The notes beneath the pieces were generated by a model. It was not told where the DNA came from and searched no databases. It worked only from the letters and a program-made list of their open reading frames with translations. From Phanerodontia chrysosporium (taxonomy: Eukaryota; Basidiomycota; Agaricomycetes; Polyporales; Phanerochaetaceae): a stretch of 64,000 nt of DNA. Below, one piece after another: positions 12,134-24,203 of this stretch (position 1 is its first letter; every line of letters starts with the position of its first letter). Where the stretch lies: positions 248,001 to 312,000 of the forward strand of contig MJGA01000013.1 in NCBI GenBank assembly GCA_001910725.1, read 5' to 3'. The translations under genes were made by a program, and so were the position numbers.

Positions 12134-12523
12134 TGAGTGCTCGTTGATTGTGGCGGCGTTCATCGCGTGTTTACTATCTGGAAGATTGTTGTTTGTTATA
12201 TCACCACTTGGAAGATACCACGGAGTCTGTACCACAACGTATGAACACCGTATGCTGCAGTCGTGTGACTATACATGTATTGACGTGTTGATTTCGCTGT
12301 TGGACCTCCTGGGCGAATCCTGGGGATATCAATAGGTCGACTCGCAACAGAGTACAAAGCACCTTGAAAGCATGATTAATAACTTATTGTTAGCCTTATG
12401 GATACAGGTTACTATCCAATATCTGCCGAATAAAAACGCGTATTGAGAGTCACCATCCAAGGGGTTGCGAAGAGACACATATAACACCGGAGGTTCCTCC
12501 TCACCATCAACACCCCGATCCCA

Positions 12524-13950
12524 CTAAAACTTCAGCATATCCTTCAGGTCAAGCCCGCGGAAGCTCTGTCGCACCTCGGCACGATCATGCTCCGCGAACG
12601 ACGCAAAGTCGTACTCGCGCAGGGGCACGAAGCGGACGGCGCGGAGGGCCTTGAAGCGGCGCAGGAGGCACGTCTCGATGCGCGGGGCGCAGCGCACGCC
12701 GGCGAGCACGTCGATGTTGCCCTCGTCGCCGCGCGCGACGGTCGCGGGGGCCTCGCCATATTCGAGCACGAGCTCGCGGACCGTCGCAGCGGGCGCGCCG
12801 GCCGTCGTGAGCATGTGCGAGAGGTGTTCGAACGCGTCGGGCGGGTGCGGCGTGTCGGGGTCCGACAGGTCGAGCACGACGCGCAGCTCGTGCAAGCGCG
12901 GGCACTCGTCGAACTCCAGCGGGAAGCTCAGCAAGGCTAAGTCTGGTGGGGAGTTGGTGAGTGGCCTCGGACGGTAAGCGGCGGTGTGTACTCACAGTCT
13001 GACAAGACGTAGCCGTAGTCGTGCCCGATGGCAAGGTACGTGAGATGTGGCGCCAACATCTTGATCAAGTGCTGGCATGCAAGCTGGTTGATTGGGTTAA
13101 TCTTGCCGAGTTCAAGATGGTGCAGATGTGGAAGTTGGCCACCCTTCGCCTGTATAGTGAGATCGACGACCAGCTGGCCAATGTCGTCGCACCGGTGGAC
13201 AACGAGCTTCCGCAAGCTCCGCAAGGCCGGAAACGGAGCGCCACCCACTGGATCGTCGATGTCTATCTCATCAAGCACGAGCTCTTCCAAGTGGCGGAAG
13301 CATGAGAGCAGAGTACAAAGTTCGCCATGCGGAATCGGTATTCCGGTGGATATTTCTTTTCGCCCTGCATAGGTGAAGTGGGTGATACTGTCGAATGCCG
13401 GCTGAATTTCGAGGACCGGGATCTGGGACAGGTTGAGAATCTTGAAGTGGCAAAGCTTAAAGGTGCGCAGTCGATGCAACGACCCAACAACCCGGACGAT
13501 ATCTTGCATGGATGCCGAGAAATTCACGGAGAAAGCGCCTGCCATACCGCCCACTTGGAAGGCGGTTAGGACCTGAGAGTTGTCGTTCCGGAGAATAAGG
13601 GACTCGACTATAGAGGCTATGGCGAGCCGCTGAAACCGATACTGATGGACGAATCCAAGCAGGTCGTTCATCGTCTTTGCCTCGGGAGTATACACTAGCT
13701 ATGAGGTCAGTCGAGCGCTTTAGGCGAGATTGCTTGTGGACGTACTGGGATCTCTGAGGGTGACGATCCAGTGTTTGAAGTGGTAGCTGAGAGTGACAGC
13801 GTGCCATGCACTGTTGACCAAGGCGCAACGGCCGAGAGTCGCCATATTGTCCGTATAGTCCTCGCATCTCCGGACCTGCAAGAAACTCGGTGGTGCTGGT
13901 TCGAACAGCGATAGGATGGAGTCCAGGACATCAAATGTCAACGTAGGCAT
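12524..13950 (-). CDS. F-box-like protein
   Basis: The gene reads from the ATG at 13950 through three exons to a stop at 12524, about 440 residues. The N-terminus MPTLTFDVLDSILSLF followed by a segment with CALVNSAWH matches the fungal F-box-like motif, which recruits substrates to SCF ubiquitin ligases through Skp1. The rest is leucine-rich in a loosely repeated helix pattern (LRSLRKLVVHRCDDIG, LHHLELGKI, HLTYLAIGHDYG), like the irregular LRR-type C-termini of the large basidiomycete F-box families. Introns lie near 13703-13747 and 12938-12997. It is convergent with the aldo-keto reductase. No substrate can be predicted. Confidence 0.75.
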
Positions 13951-15667
13951 CTTGCAGCGCTGGTACTCTATGCAAGAGAGAACGAGGGGAGAGGGTGAGC
14001 CCGAAGACACCCATGCTGGACCGCTACTGAAGTACAGGGATGTCGGCCGCGAGAAGCGCCCTCGTCCTAGGAACAAGAGGACGCCCTGATTCGGCTACTC
14101 ACTCACGACAGCCTGGCTCTCGAGCTGCAACGAGGCGGAGCTGGGAGAGCATTGACCAAGGATTGATAACGACATCAGCACGCCGGACAGCATTGATGTT
14201 CATGCAGTCGTGCCAGCTCACAGGGCGTCGGGGGAAGTTGCGTGAAATTACAAGGACATCGCGCCGGCATCTGCGGCTACTGTGGTAGAACGTCAGGGTA
14301 GTGCAGAAAGTAGCGGAACGAAAGCGCTGACGAACCTAATGGCTCTAGATGCCTGCGGACAGTAGCTCGCGTTTGCATCATGGCGTGCAGATGGTTGCAG
14401 CCTCATGGTAAGGCTGATGGCGCCCTCTGTCAACAAAGCAGAGTCGGTGCACTCCGACACAGAATGCGTGTGGCGTCGGCTGTCAAAGATCGTCCTGGCC
14501 TTAGTGATGGATAGTCGCTCGGCGGGGGATCTCACAACGTACTAAAGTTGAGAACGTGGCAATTCGGCCGTGCGGAGAATAGTTTCGTTCGGGGATCCGG
14601 GGTACACAGCCCACTCAGACAGATAGGGCTAGAATGCTCACTACCTGGGTCTTGGGCCTTCACAGGAACGGTCTGTACTGATTACGTGTTTTCTGAAACG
14701 ATGACCGTACCTCATTGTTGCATGACTTGAATCAATCCAAGGTCCAGGAGAGTACAACGAGCACCTTCCTCGCTCGGCTTGCGAAAGCTATGCCTTGACA
14801 CTTATATGGACCATTTTCGGTTCACGGTTGTGATGTTAGAGCCGTGCACAGCATCGACTATGCTCGGCGAGTCGCCGACTGCCTGAGGTTGACAGTGAAA
14901 TCTGCTCCATCTGCCCACATTACAGCTTTACGATCAGGAGAGATAGGTGAATGATTTTACCTGGACAATGAACAGGTGACTTGCATAGCTGCAAGCGTTC
15001 CGCTTGGCTTACGCCTATGATTCGGTGGCGCAACGAAGGCCGTCTACTACTTGATCAGATATCAGAGCATTTATCTGTAAGAGGATAAGCAAGTTACGAA
15101 AGTATAACACACTGTCTTCTAGGATCGACGAAACGGTCATCCATCATGTGGCAAGCGTGTACACACCAGTCAGGCACAAAGAAAGGCTCGAAAATTTTGA
15201 CAAAATCCTGCGGGTGCTGGGTCTTGGAGTAAGTGAGATGTCCAGAAAATAGGCCGAACACACAGCAGCAGAGCACCAGTTCGAGACACGGGGTCCCTGA
15301 CATACAAGCCCATGCAGTCCAGAACAACATCGTTCAAGATTATTCAAGCCAGCTCGAACTTCTCGGCTGGGCGCTCGAAGGAAGGAGGCGCCTAAACCGT
15401 CACGGAGTGGGGAGTCGGGATCCTTCTGTGCTGGTCTGACACTGTCCTACAGACGAGCATTTCATCAGGAACGATGGTCTCGGAGCAGCGACCACGGTGC
15501 AACTGCGGAAGTCCCAGGTATCAGAACGCCAAGTCTCAGAAAATGGCCGCAGAATGTATATTCTCCGCGAAAATGTGAACACATCGTGCGCACAAACACA
15601 TCAGCCACGCCCCGACGGTTTCGAGGGTGCAACCCCGGACAGCGGACAGCGAACCAGAGCATGCGAC
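13951..15667. other. Intergenic region without recognisable genes
   Basis: About 1.7 kb separates the F-box gene from the 3' end of Ssr4. Short frames occur on both strands (for example 14293-14535), but none has a family motif, a consistent exon chain or biased composition. I see no RNA gene or repeat here. Confidence 0.5.
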
Positions 15668-17091
15668 TTAGGCGTAGGAGTCCATAGAAACGTCTGCGAG
15701 CTCGTTCGCCTCCTTCGCCTGCCGGCGTGCCGCCGCCTTGGCCTCAAGCTCCGCAATTTCGGCTTCGAGTTTCGACTGTAAAGTATTGAGATCAGTCGTC
15801 GGTCAGCGGAGAAATGACATAACGCGAACTATTGATGAGGACAGCTCTTCTTTGTCAAATATGGTATAACCTTTGGGTTGTGGCTTTGGCTCGAGCTGCT
15901 TGCCTGCACGCGTCATTGATGTAAGGTTCGTCGTATTCGAATTGTGACAAGAGACTCACCAAACGCAGCGTGCATGAACACTTCGTTCATGAACTCGTGG
16001 TTACGGCGGTATCGTGTGAGAGCCAGCGCGCGGATGGTTATGGACTCGCTATCCTCTGCGACATCGCTGAGAATTGTGACTGCCGGCGTGTTATGGACGG
16101 AACTCACCATCAACTTCATCTTCCTCGATTCGGGTCTGCGGTGGAGGGTGCTGTGGCTGCCTCTGCATGGCCAGGGTGAGTATATGCTGTGCAAACAAGT
16201 CTAGTCACGTACGCCAGTAACGCTTCCACTCCTATCTCGCTCCCGCTGACTCCTTCGCTCGAGAGCCTCCATATTGGCATTCTGCTGTTGCAGCATGACC
16301 TGTGGGTTGCCGAAGGGCATGCCCATGGCACCCGGTGGCATCGAGCCACTTCTGTCTGGCATCGGGCCTGGTGTGCCACCTGGAAAGACCTTCTGTCCCG
16401 AACGCTCGCCGGCGATGAATACAGATGGCTCATTGATGGGTCGGAGGGGGTACGAGCGGACAGGCTGGTTGAGTGAGGGGATGACGGCTGGTGTTCAGGT
16501 CAATTGGGGCACTGGCGAAAGACGTAAAACAGACCACCCACGGATAGCTTGGCCACGGGAGTAGTGGATCAACACGAGTTGCGGGTTACCGCCCTTGACG
16601 AGGCGGTACCGTCTGCGGATGCGGGACGCGGCGTTCTCGTGACCAGGGATGAAGCCAAACTTGACTTCGGTCAGCTCGAGTTCCTAACGCGTTCGGCGCG
16701 TGAGACACGAGAATGAAACGAGAGGGGTACAAGACATACGCGTCCATTGCCAATAGGTATGGTGTACCTCTGCTCCTGCTCTTGGTACCTCAAGCCGTCG
16801 CTTGGAAAGGGGTAGGTGGGAAGGACGCAAATGAGATACAACGAGCCGTCTGAAGTGCGGAATATGCATCAGGAAATTGCGGTCAAGGCGTGGTAGGAGT
16901 CGCACATACTATCGTCCACACGACTCACCAGCTGGTCTGTCTATGTATCCCCACTGGAAAGGGACGGTCTGTGCAAGGCCCGTTGCGCGTAGGAGCATTT
17001 GAGCCGCCATTTCATGTGTGAGGTTCGGATGCGGTGGCAGATTTTCTGGGTATTTTAGACAAGCACCCTCCGGTAGACCGTGAAAAGCCAT
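15668..17091 (-). CDS. SSR4: SWI/SNF and RSC chromatin-remodelling complex subunit Ssr4
   Basis: Seven or so exons give a complete protein from the ATG at 17091 to a TAA at 15668. The N-terminal half matches the fungal SWI-SNF_Ssr4 domain: LLRATGLAQTVPFQWGYIDRPADGSLYLI, then YPFPSDGLRYQEQEQRY and ELELTEVKFGFIPG, followed by RIRRRYRLVKGGNPQLVLIHYSRG (segments joined across introns and quoted in part). A Pro/Gly/Met-rich linker follows (FPGGTPGPMPDRSGSMPPGAMG). The C-terminal half contains ALALTRYRRNHEFMNEVFMHAAFG and a final short coiled coil rich in Ala/Lys/Glu ending VSMDSYA. Ssr4 is a structural subunit of fungal SWI/SNF and RSC in the nucleus. It shares a 315-nt divergent promoter with the kinase on +. 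All reading frames join without lesions. Confidence 0.85.
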
Positions 17092-17406
17092 CTTGTTGAA
17101 ATGAGATATCTAGCTTGGATTCGGGCAAGAGGAAAGAACAAGTCGCAGGCTTTCGTGGAGGATGGATGTTCGGTGTGCTTGGACGAACGAGCAGGGAGCG
17201 TGGGAACCTGGTCTTGGCGTCCCAAGGTTAGGGTTGGCCCATTTAAAGTTTCAAGGTCCGCGGTGATGGACCACTCCTCGCCGTCCCGAAAAGGCATCAT
17301 GCCGGTGGCCCGTGTTCCGCATCCGCTGACCCCCGCATTTCCCTGAAAATAATCCCTCTTTTCCCTCGACCACCACCATCTCCCAAACCTTCCTCCCGTA
17401 TATTGG
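17092..17406. promoter_or_regulatory. Shared divergent promoter of SSR4 and the kinase gene
   Basis: Only 315 nt separate the two start codons, so both promoters must lie here. A CT-rich tract at about 17350-17400 (ccctcttttccctcgaccac) resembles the pyrimidine tracts often placed just before fungal transcription starts and lies directly upstream of the + strand gene. A separate core promoter element is not visible. Confidence 0.5.
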
Positions 17407-19718
17407 ATGCAAACTGAACTATATCCTCACGACGTGAACTGCCAGCACCCCTCCGCCGAGCGCCATGGACGAGGACTCGAGTTGCCCGCCATCTTCACCG
17501 GCACCGAGGTCCGTGGGACCGACGCCATGAAGCTGTTCGGGCTACCGGAGGAAACGATGCAGGGCTCTGACTCTGACCAGAACGCATTCGAGCAGTTCGC
17601 AATGGCTCCTCACCCGGAATTCAAGTCGCAATCCGCTCCCGAGCCTCTCCAGGACCCATTCTTCAGTCCACCTGTCTCGCAAAGCGACGTCGCAGACACT
17701 GACATCTCTGCGTCTCCCGCGGCCATGTTCCTATCTGCCTTCAGTCCTGCAGCGAGCAGCACTGCCTTGCCGACGCCGAAGGAGAAGAGGTGTCAGGGTA
17801 TGTGCTGGGCCCCATCGTCGGCCACGGCGCCTTTGCCATCGTGCGCCGTGCGTCCTCCCGCAAGGTGGCACTGTCGCTGTCAAGATCGTGCGGCGGTCTG
17901 ACCTCGCCAAGCAGGAAGATCCGGCGAAAGCGCGCGCAGCGCTTGACCACGAAGCTGCGGTTTGGGCATCGCTGAGTCACGAGAACATCCTGCCACTCTT
18001 CTCCTCGTCTCACACGCCCTATGCAGACTTCTTTGTCACCCTGTACTGTCCGGCGGGCAGCCTGTTCGACATCCTCAAGCGGGATGGTCGTCCAGCGCTT
18101 CCGCTCGAGGAGACAGGCAGGATGTACAGACAGGTGGTCAAAGGGCTGCGGTATATGCACGAGGTGGCGGGTGTCGTGCACAGAGACCTGAAGCTGGAGA
18201 ATGTGCTCGTAGACGACATGGGTGTCTGTAGAATTGGCGACTTTGGAATGGCAAAGCGCGTCGGAGAGCTCGAGTCTGAGGCAGACGATGAAGACAGGCC
18301 GACCCGCAGCAGCCGCGCACAGACGATAGCCCCGTCTCGCTCTCTGCGCGAGAAGCGGTCACGGAGCAGGCAGACCTCTCATGCTGCTCTCACAACCCAC
18401 TTGTCGCTACTGCAGCATCGCAGCGGGCCTCGACATCGAAACTCAAGTCCGCTACCTGGGCCGTCCGAACCGAAGCTCCGCTTCCTGCCGGGTTCCCTCC
18501 CGTACGCCTCTCCCGAGCTTCTCACGCCTCCCAACACTTCGTCTCCTCGCCGGGTGGACCCCGCTCAAGACATCTGGGCACTTGGAGTCATGCTCTACGC
18601 CCTTCTCACGGGGCGAATGCCCTTCTCCGATGCCTTCGAGCCACGTCTGCAAATGAAGATTCTTGCAGGTAAGTGCATCGGCTTTCCCGCATCTGTTGTG
18701 CTTATACACGTGTTCCACCATAGGTGTTTATGAGATGCCCGAAGGCATCGGTAAAGGAGCTGAGAGCATTCTTCAAGGATGTCTCGAACGTTCCGTTCAA
18801 GATCGTTGGACCATCGATATGGTCGATGAGGTGGCGTGGAGCATCGGTTGTGGCGACCTCGACGACGAAGCGCCTTGTCCGAGCGACATGCTTCCTCCGA
18901 CGCGCTCGCGCTCTCAATCACGCCCTGCGTCTATCCCTGAGCATGCGCTCGCGGACGAGGATGGTCCGTCGTCACCGGTCATGGAACGAGGCACAAGTCG
19001 GTCACGGTCAGGGCGCAGTCGGTCGCGTCTGTCTGCATTTCATCCGTACCAGCACGACCAGCATTTCCCCGTGCAGCATCACGATCCATCTGATCCACCA
19101 CTGTCCGCGGTCTCGTCGTCTATCCTGCGCAGCATCTCCACGTCGTCGGGTAGTACCTGTTTTACTCTCGACTCCCCGCGTTCCTTCGCGCCGTCCTCGT
19201 CAGTGGATCGAGGTAGGGGCAGCCGTGTCTCTTTCCAGCACGGTGTGCTCTCTGACTCGCGCTCGCGCTCGCGCAGCCCTTCCGACCCCTCGCCTCTATC
19301 TCCCATCGACGTTGCTACTGCACTTGCCACACGCGGACGTAAGACGTCTCGCAATGCGGCGCCACCAAGTCCACACGAGCTGCATGCTCTTACCCAGCTT
19401 CCCGAGCACGGCATCCTCCCCTCCACTGAGTCATGGCTCGGTGTGGACAGTCCTAGCACGCTCGAAAGCCCGCACAGGGTCACGCGTAGCACCTCGCGCG
19501 ATGCCTGGGCGCGTGCGCGGCCTGCACTCCGTCGCACGAGCCTCGACACGCTCGGAAAGGCCGCGCGGGCGGAGAGCGTGCCGCCAAATTCGCTGTTCTC
19601 CCTGCCATGGTCCGCACAGAGCTTCCAGACAAGCCGCGCGCATACCACCGCGGGCACTCCTGCATCTGTGCATGGCAAGGCCCCGGGGATGAGGAGCCGC
19701 AGCGTCTGCCGCCCTTAA
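17407..19718 (+). CDS. Serine/threonine protein kinase with a long activation segment (two frameshifts)
   Basis: The kinase domain starts near 17790 with the Gly loop GYVLGPIVGHGAFAIVRRAS, then VAVKIVRRSDL (ATP-binding Lys), the catalytic loop VVHRDLKLENVLV and the metal-binding IGDFGMAKR. The APE motif is SPE in LPYASPELL, followed by DIWALGVMLYALLTGRMPF and DRWTID. The N-terminal about 125 residues and the long C-tail are Ser/Pro/Arg-rich and probably disordered. One intron lies at about 18669-18722. The Gly loop, the preceding region and VAVKI are in three different frames; single missing G's near 17786-17790 and 17864-17865 restore one frame. The start is uncertain: the ATG at 17407 is in frame, but the ATG at 17465 has a better context. 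CAMK-like by general appearance; no orthologue named. Confidence 0.85.
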
Positions 19719-20471
19719 GTCGACCTGGTGCCCTGGTACGCCTTTAATTTGGTCGCGCTTTAAAAGTCGTTCCCTCTAGTTCCTATTATCCATCATCAGT
19801 GCTGTTGCATGCTCCACATTCCCTCCTCAGTTCTCGTGTTATTTATCTGGGTTCACGAGCACGTCCTAGCCTTACGACCTCCATGTCTCACTCCATGTAG
19901 TCCTATCTCCCGAATGATACCCCCGCATCTTTTGTCGCCTTTTCTCCTCGAGTCTTGGTCTGTGTTTGTGGCGTTGTACTTGTGTATAATCCGCTACTGT
20001 ATTGTACGATCTGTGTAATCGTCCTCAAACTGCCGTCTCTGCTGCTGAACTGGCAGTACGGCTAAGAGGCAAGTAAGCTATGCTTTGAAATGGACGTCAG
20101 ATTTTGTGTGTTATCTGAACCCGGACCGGCAGCCGCAGTAAGGCTCGTGTACGAATGATTACTTACCGGCTTCGCACCGGTAAGCAAAGCGCGAGGAAGG
20201 TCGCGAATCATGGGACGCGCTTTGCCTCCTCATCTCACTTGTCTCTGCCGTTCAATCCGCGAACCTGCATACTTGACCTGTCGGACCGCACTGTGCGGGA
20301 AGAGAGATATTGGCTGTGAGCAAACATGGCGCAATGATCGATAGATAGCTGACCAAGCTCTGCTGAAGGCACCTTGACCCCGACATATATCTCCAGTGCC
20401 TATCTGAATCTTGTCTGCATTCTCTCCTCTCCCCGCACCGATATTTTTCTCCAATTTTACACTCTACAGCC
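19719..20471. other. Intergenic region with 3' UTR and structured element
   Basis: This contains the 3' flank of the kinase gene and the promoter of glutathione synthetase. No coding region is evident. Two adjacent perfect hairpins at 20162-20225 are listed separately. A C/T-rich stretch just before the GSH2 start (about 20415-20455) is a likely core promoter or 5' UTR. Confidence 0.5.
20162..20225. repeat. Two adjacent perfect inverted repeats
   Basis: Arm cttaccgg at 20162-20169 pairs with ccggtaag at 20177-20184 around a 7-nt loop. Immediately after, gcaaagcgcg at 20184-20193 pairs with cgcgctttgc at 20216-20225. The stems are 8 and 10 bp without mismatches and share one base. Function unknown; it could be a structured UTR, a miniature element remnant or a terminator-like signal. 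Confidence 0.6.
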
Positions 20472-22188
20472 ATGAGCAACAGCGCCCTGACAGCTTGGCC
20501 TCCAACGATTACGGACGAGCAGCTCGATGTCTTGACGCTGCAGGCGACAACCTATGCGCTCTCGCATGGGCTCGTATACCTTCCAGTAGCGAAGGAACAG
20601 CCCCCAGCACCGACATCGACGATCCACGCACCGCTCGCACTCTTCCCCTCGCCGATACCTCGCACGCTGTTCGAACGCGCCCGAGCGCTGCAACGCACAT
20701 ACAACGTCCTCTACGCGCGGATCGCGACGAACGTCGCTTTCCTGGACCGCGTCATGGGCGCAGAGGAGGGTGTCGGTCGTGCAGACGCGTTCACAGGGGA
20801 GCTCTGGCGGCGTTGGCGGCGCGTGCGCGACGAGGGGCTCGCTAGGGTACGTGCCTCCCGCTGCCGTCTGTCGCCGAGACAAACGTGAATGGGCATGCCG
20901 AGCAGCCGCTGCAACTCGGGCTTTTCAGGTCAGACTACATGGTGCACTCGCCCGATCCGCAGGGCCCGGCGTCCCTCAAGCAGGTCGAGTTCAACACGAT
21001 CTCGTCCTCGTTCGGGACGCTGTCACAGCGCGTTGCGGCACTTCATAGGTGAGTTGCCTACCCATGTTCAAGGCGGCTTCTGACGTGTTGGTGCAGATTT
21101 TTATACAAGTCTACCGGCTATTACGGTGCCTCCTCGAACCTGAAAGAAGAGAATTTGCCCACAAATGAGACTACCTCAGGGCTAGCCGAAGGGCTGGCGA
21201 CTGCGCATGCAGCTTATGGCGTACCAAAGTCAGTTTCCTAGTTCAACGGGGCGCGATCTTGCTGATGGTGATTCAGTGCCTGGATTCTATTTGTTGTTCA
21301 GCAGGGTGAACGGAATGTGTTTGATCAGAGGTGGCTCGAGTATGAACTCCTTGAGAGGCGAGTAACTCTACTCAAACTGCCGGTTATCATAGCTGATTGC
21401 TTCTCAGACACGGAATCCATGTCGTTCGTCAGACATTCAGTCAGCTTGCTGCTTCAGCTTCCGTTGATCCTACATCCCGTGTTCTCCGCATACGGGCTCC
21501 AAGTCTGCCTCACGCCGATGGAGTTGAAATCGCTACCGTCTACTTCCGAGCAGGATACACACCCACCGATTATCCTACATCAGCACAATACGACACCCGC
21601 TACCTCCTAGAGAGCTCGCGCGCTATACAATGCCCGTCCATCCCTCTGCAGCTCGCAGGAGGCAAGAAGGTGCAGGAAGTGCTCACAAAGCCCGGTGTGC
21701 TCGAGTCTTTCCTCCCCGACGCGCCGGCTTCCGAGCTCGCATCGATCCGCGAGAGCTGGATGGCGATGTGGGCGTTGGACGAGGGCGGCGACAGCGGGGT
21801 CCTGCGTGCACGAGACGGACACATGAACCTCGTACTCAAGCCACAGCGCGAGGGCGGAGGAAACAACGTGTACAAGGAGGCCATCCCACCCTTCCTCGAC
21901 GCGCTCGCCGTACACGAGCGCGAGGCGTGGATCGCAATGGAGCTCATCCGGACGCCGCAGGGTCTCGGAAACTATCTGGTCCGCGCCGGTGGTGGCTCGG
22001 AGAGCGCGGTGAAGGCGGAGGTCATCAGCGAGCTGGGGATTTTCGGTTGGGCGTTGTTCGGCGGCGCCGACGGACAGGTGCGCGAGAAGGAGGTCGGGTG
22101 GCTCGTGCGCACGAAAGGCAAAGACAGCAATGAGGGAGGCGTTGCTGCTGGGTTCTCTGTGCTGGACTCTATCGTTCTTATAGACTGA
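20472..22188 (+). CDS. GSH2: Glutathione synthetase
   Basis: The enzyme joins gamma-glutamylcysteine and glycine with ATP in the second, final step of glutathione synthesis in the cytosol. The ATG at 20472 starts about 490 residues in four or five exons, the usual length for eukaryotic glutathione synthetase. Conserved blocks include LGLFRSDYMVH, QVEFNTISSSFG, HAAYG, NVFDQRWLEYEL, VYFRAGYTP, AIQCPSIPLQLAGGKKVQ, the glycine-rich ATP-binding loop LKPQREGGGNNVY, MELIRTP, AEVISELGIFGW and a C-terminal GGVAAGFSVLDSI. Introns follow GLAR near 20847 and lie near 21048-21097, 21230-21277 and 21358-21408. All exon phases join correctly and no lesion is visible. Confidence 0.95.
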
Positions 22189-22481
22189 GGTTCGTGTTAG
22201 TTACCCTCTACAGAAAGTCTGGGCTCACGGATAGCGCATAGATTTGTGTAGCATCTAGAAGACAAAAATGTACGCATATAGCCACCGAAAACGCACTACG
22301 GGCGCATTCCTGCGTCGCGAGACATCATCTGACTGGAAATGACGCGAATAACTCGTCCGCTGAGTACACCCCGCCCTGGGCAGCGGCCTGACCGAGTAGG
22401 GTACGCCAACCGAAAATTGTCCTTGATTTCTCCTCAGGCCCTACAAAATGCGCCGTTTTGGCTGACGGTTGCCAGCGCACC

Positions 22482-23655
22482 ATGCATTTCCTCGCCGTTT
22501 CAACTGTCGTCTCGGTGTTTGCAACGTCCGTCGCGGCGACTCCTGTGCTGTACGATGGGCGGGCGCCCTTCAACCTAACCAACGCTGACCTGAACAGCAA
22601 TACGGGCCCATATCTTACGTGCGTTAGTCTGCTCGTTCTCTGTAGTTGTCAATGTTCTGACAATGTTCGCAGTGTCGTAAAGGGTAGTGAGAATGCGACA
22701 CACGTATGCCATCCCTATACGAAAGCCACACAAAGCCGCTGACGATGTCCATAGTATTCCTCGCTCCTAGGTCACTCGCAATTGCCGACCCCACTCTGGA
22801 ACGAGCTCCTGCTTCTACCGCACGAACAAGTGGTGTCCATTTCGATCGACAACAGCTCAGTCTTCGTGCCTGGCGGAGGCCTCCCCAATTCGGTTTCCGG
22901 CGCACCGAGTTCATCGCTGCGAATAACGGCGATCACAACGACTTGAATCCAATTCTCGAGACTGGTACCACCGTCTTTCACGTCAGCATTAAGCAAGACC
23001 CGACGCGCCCGCTCAACTTTACGCACGAGTATCAAATCGTGTTCATTGAGCCGAACGATGGGACACACGTCTTTGAGATCCAGCTTGGTGCGTTTCGCGT
23101 CTTCGTTTCCTAGTTGTGTCCACAGATCCTGACACCTGCCTGTGCTTAGGTTCGCCGTTCACAAACCCGACTGGTTCGCTGCCCGCGCCACAGGCACACT
23201 CTTTCAAAGTGCGCGACCACGCGCTCAACGTGCTCTTCGAGACGCCCTTCACGCCCGCGCTGTGGCACAACTTCGCGGTGCAGGTCGACTGGACGGACCG
23301 TACACTCGCGGTGCTTTACTCCACGGAGGCCGCGCCGCTCGCGGTCGTCGCGCGCCCCGCGCCAAACCTTTCTGCGTCGCCAGGGGCCGCGGGCCAGGAG
23401 ACTTCCACTTCGGCGTACTCAAGGTGGGTGGTATGTACTCCGACGGGCGCGACAGACATGCTCAACTTCGATTCGTGGCAGTTGCCGCTCGTGAACCCGA
23501 ATGACACCCCGGCGGACCAGGGCGATGTCGTCCACTTCGGCATACAGGAGGGCACCACCGAGGCGTTGCTCTATTCTGGCGTGTTTGTCGAGGATGCGTC
23601 GCATGGGATCAGTGTCGGATACGGTTTGACGATACCCGCATTGCATAGCTCTTGA
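22482..23655 (+). CDS. Secreted glycoside hydrolase family 131 protein (beta-glucanase-like)
   Basis: The start MHFLAVSTVVSVFATSVAAT is a clear signal peptide. It is followed by the GH131 opening LYDGRAPFNLTNADL, GPYL and VVKGSENATH, then VSISIDNSSVFVPGGG, QFGFRRTEFIA, TVFHVSIKQDPTRPLNFTHEYQ, FEIQLGSPF, WHNFAVQVDW and LYSGVFVED. GH131 enzymes act on beta-1,3-, 1,6- and 1,4-glucans and occur in plant-interacting and wood-decay fungi. Three or four introns. Two frame changes, at 22880-22881 and 23397-23398, are each repaired by one extra C or G, after which FRRTE and DFHFGVLK read in frame. A true pseudogene is possible but less likely, given the preserved downstream sequence. It is convergent with the HIT gene. 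Confidence 0.82.
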
Positions 23656-24203
23656 TTTTAGGCACCAAATGTCGCAGATATCCACCTGAGCGCATGACTG
23701 GTGCTCCTGTGAGATGCCCGCGACGTGCTCGCATGTATATGCATGGCATCGCTGTAAACTGTTGTACAGAGCAGTCCTGCACATCTTCATGCTTTGTAAT
23801 ACCCACACCTTGGTGCTATGGCAGTTCAAACATGTGCCACACCCAGCGTCCGCGCGCCCAGTCTCAAGTTTCTTTTGAAGTAAGCCTGTCGGCAGTCCTG
23901 CGGATATGACCGGCCATCCACTCGAAGATTCGGATGTTGAAGCTGTTTGAGTAATAGCTCACCTCCAGATTGGTACGCTACGTACGCCCAGAGTGTTGAG
24001 CGAGGTTGCACGCCGCTCAGCCGAAGTACGATTCCCTGTGTCAGTACCGACTCGAGCAGCTAGGTCTGGCAGAGAGACTGATTGCAAGGCCTGTGCAGGC
24101 TGATCTACACGACCATACAGTGTGCAGACGATTGAGAGCACAGATCGTGCAACGCTTAGATTACATCCAATTGTATCCTTTCATCTACATTGTCAAAGTA
24201 GTC

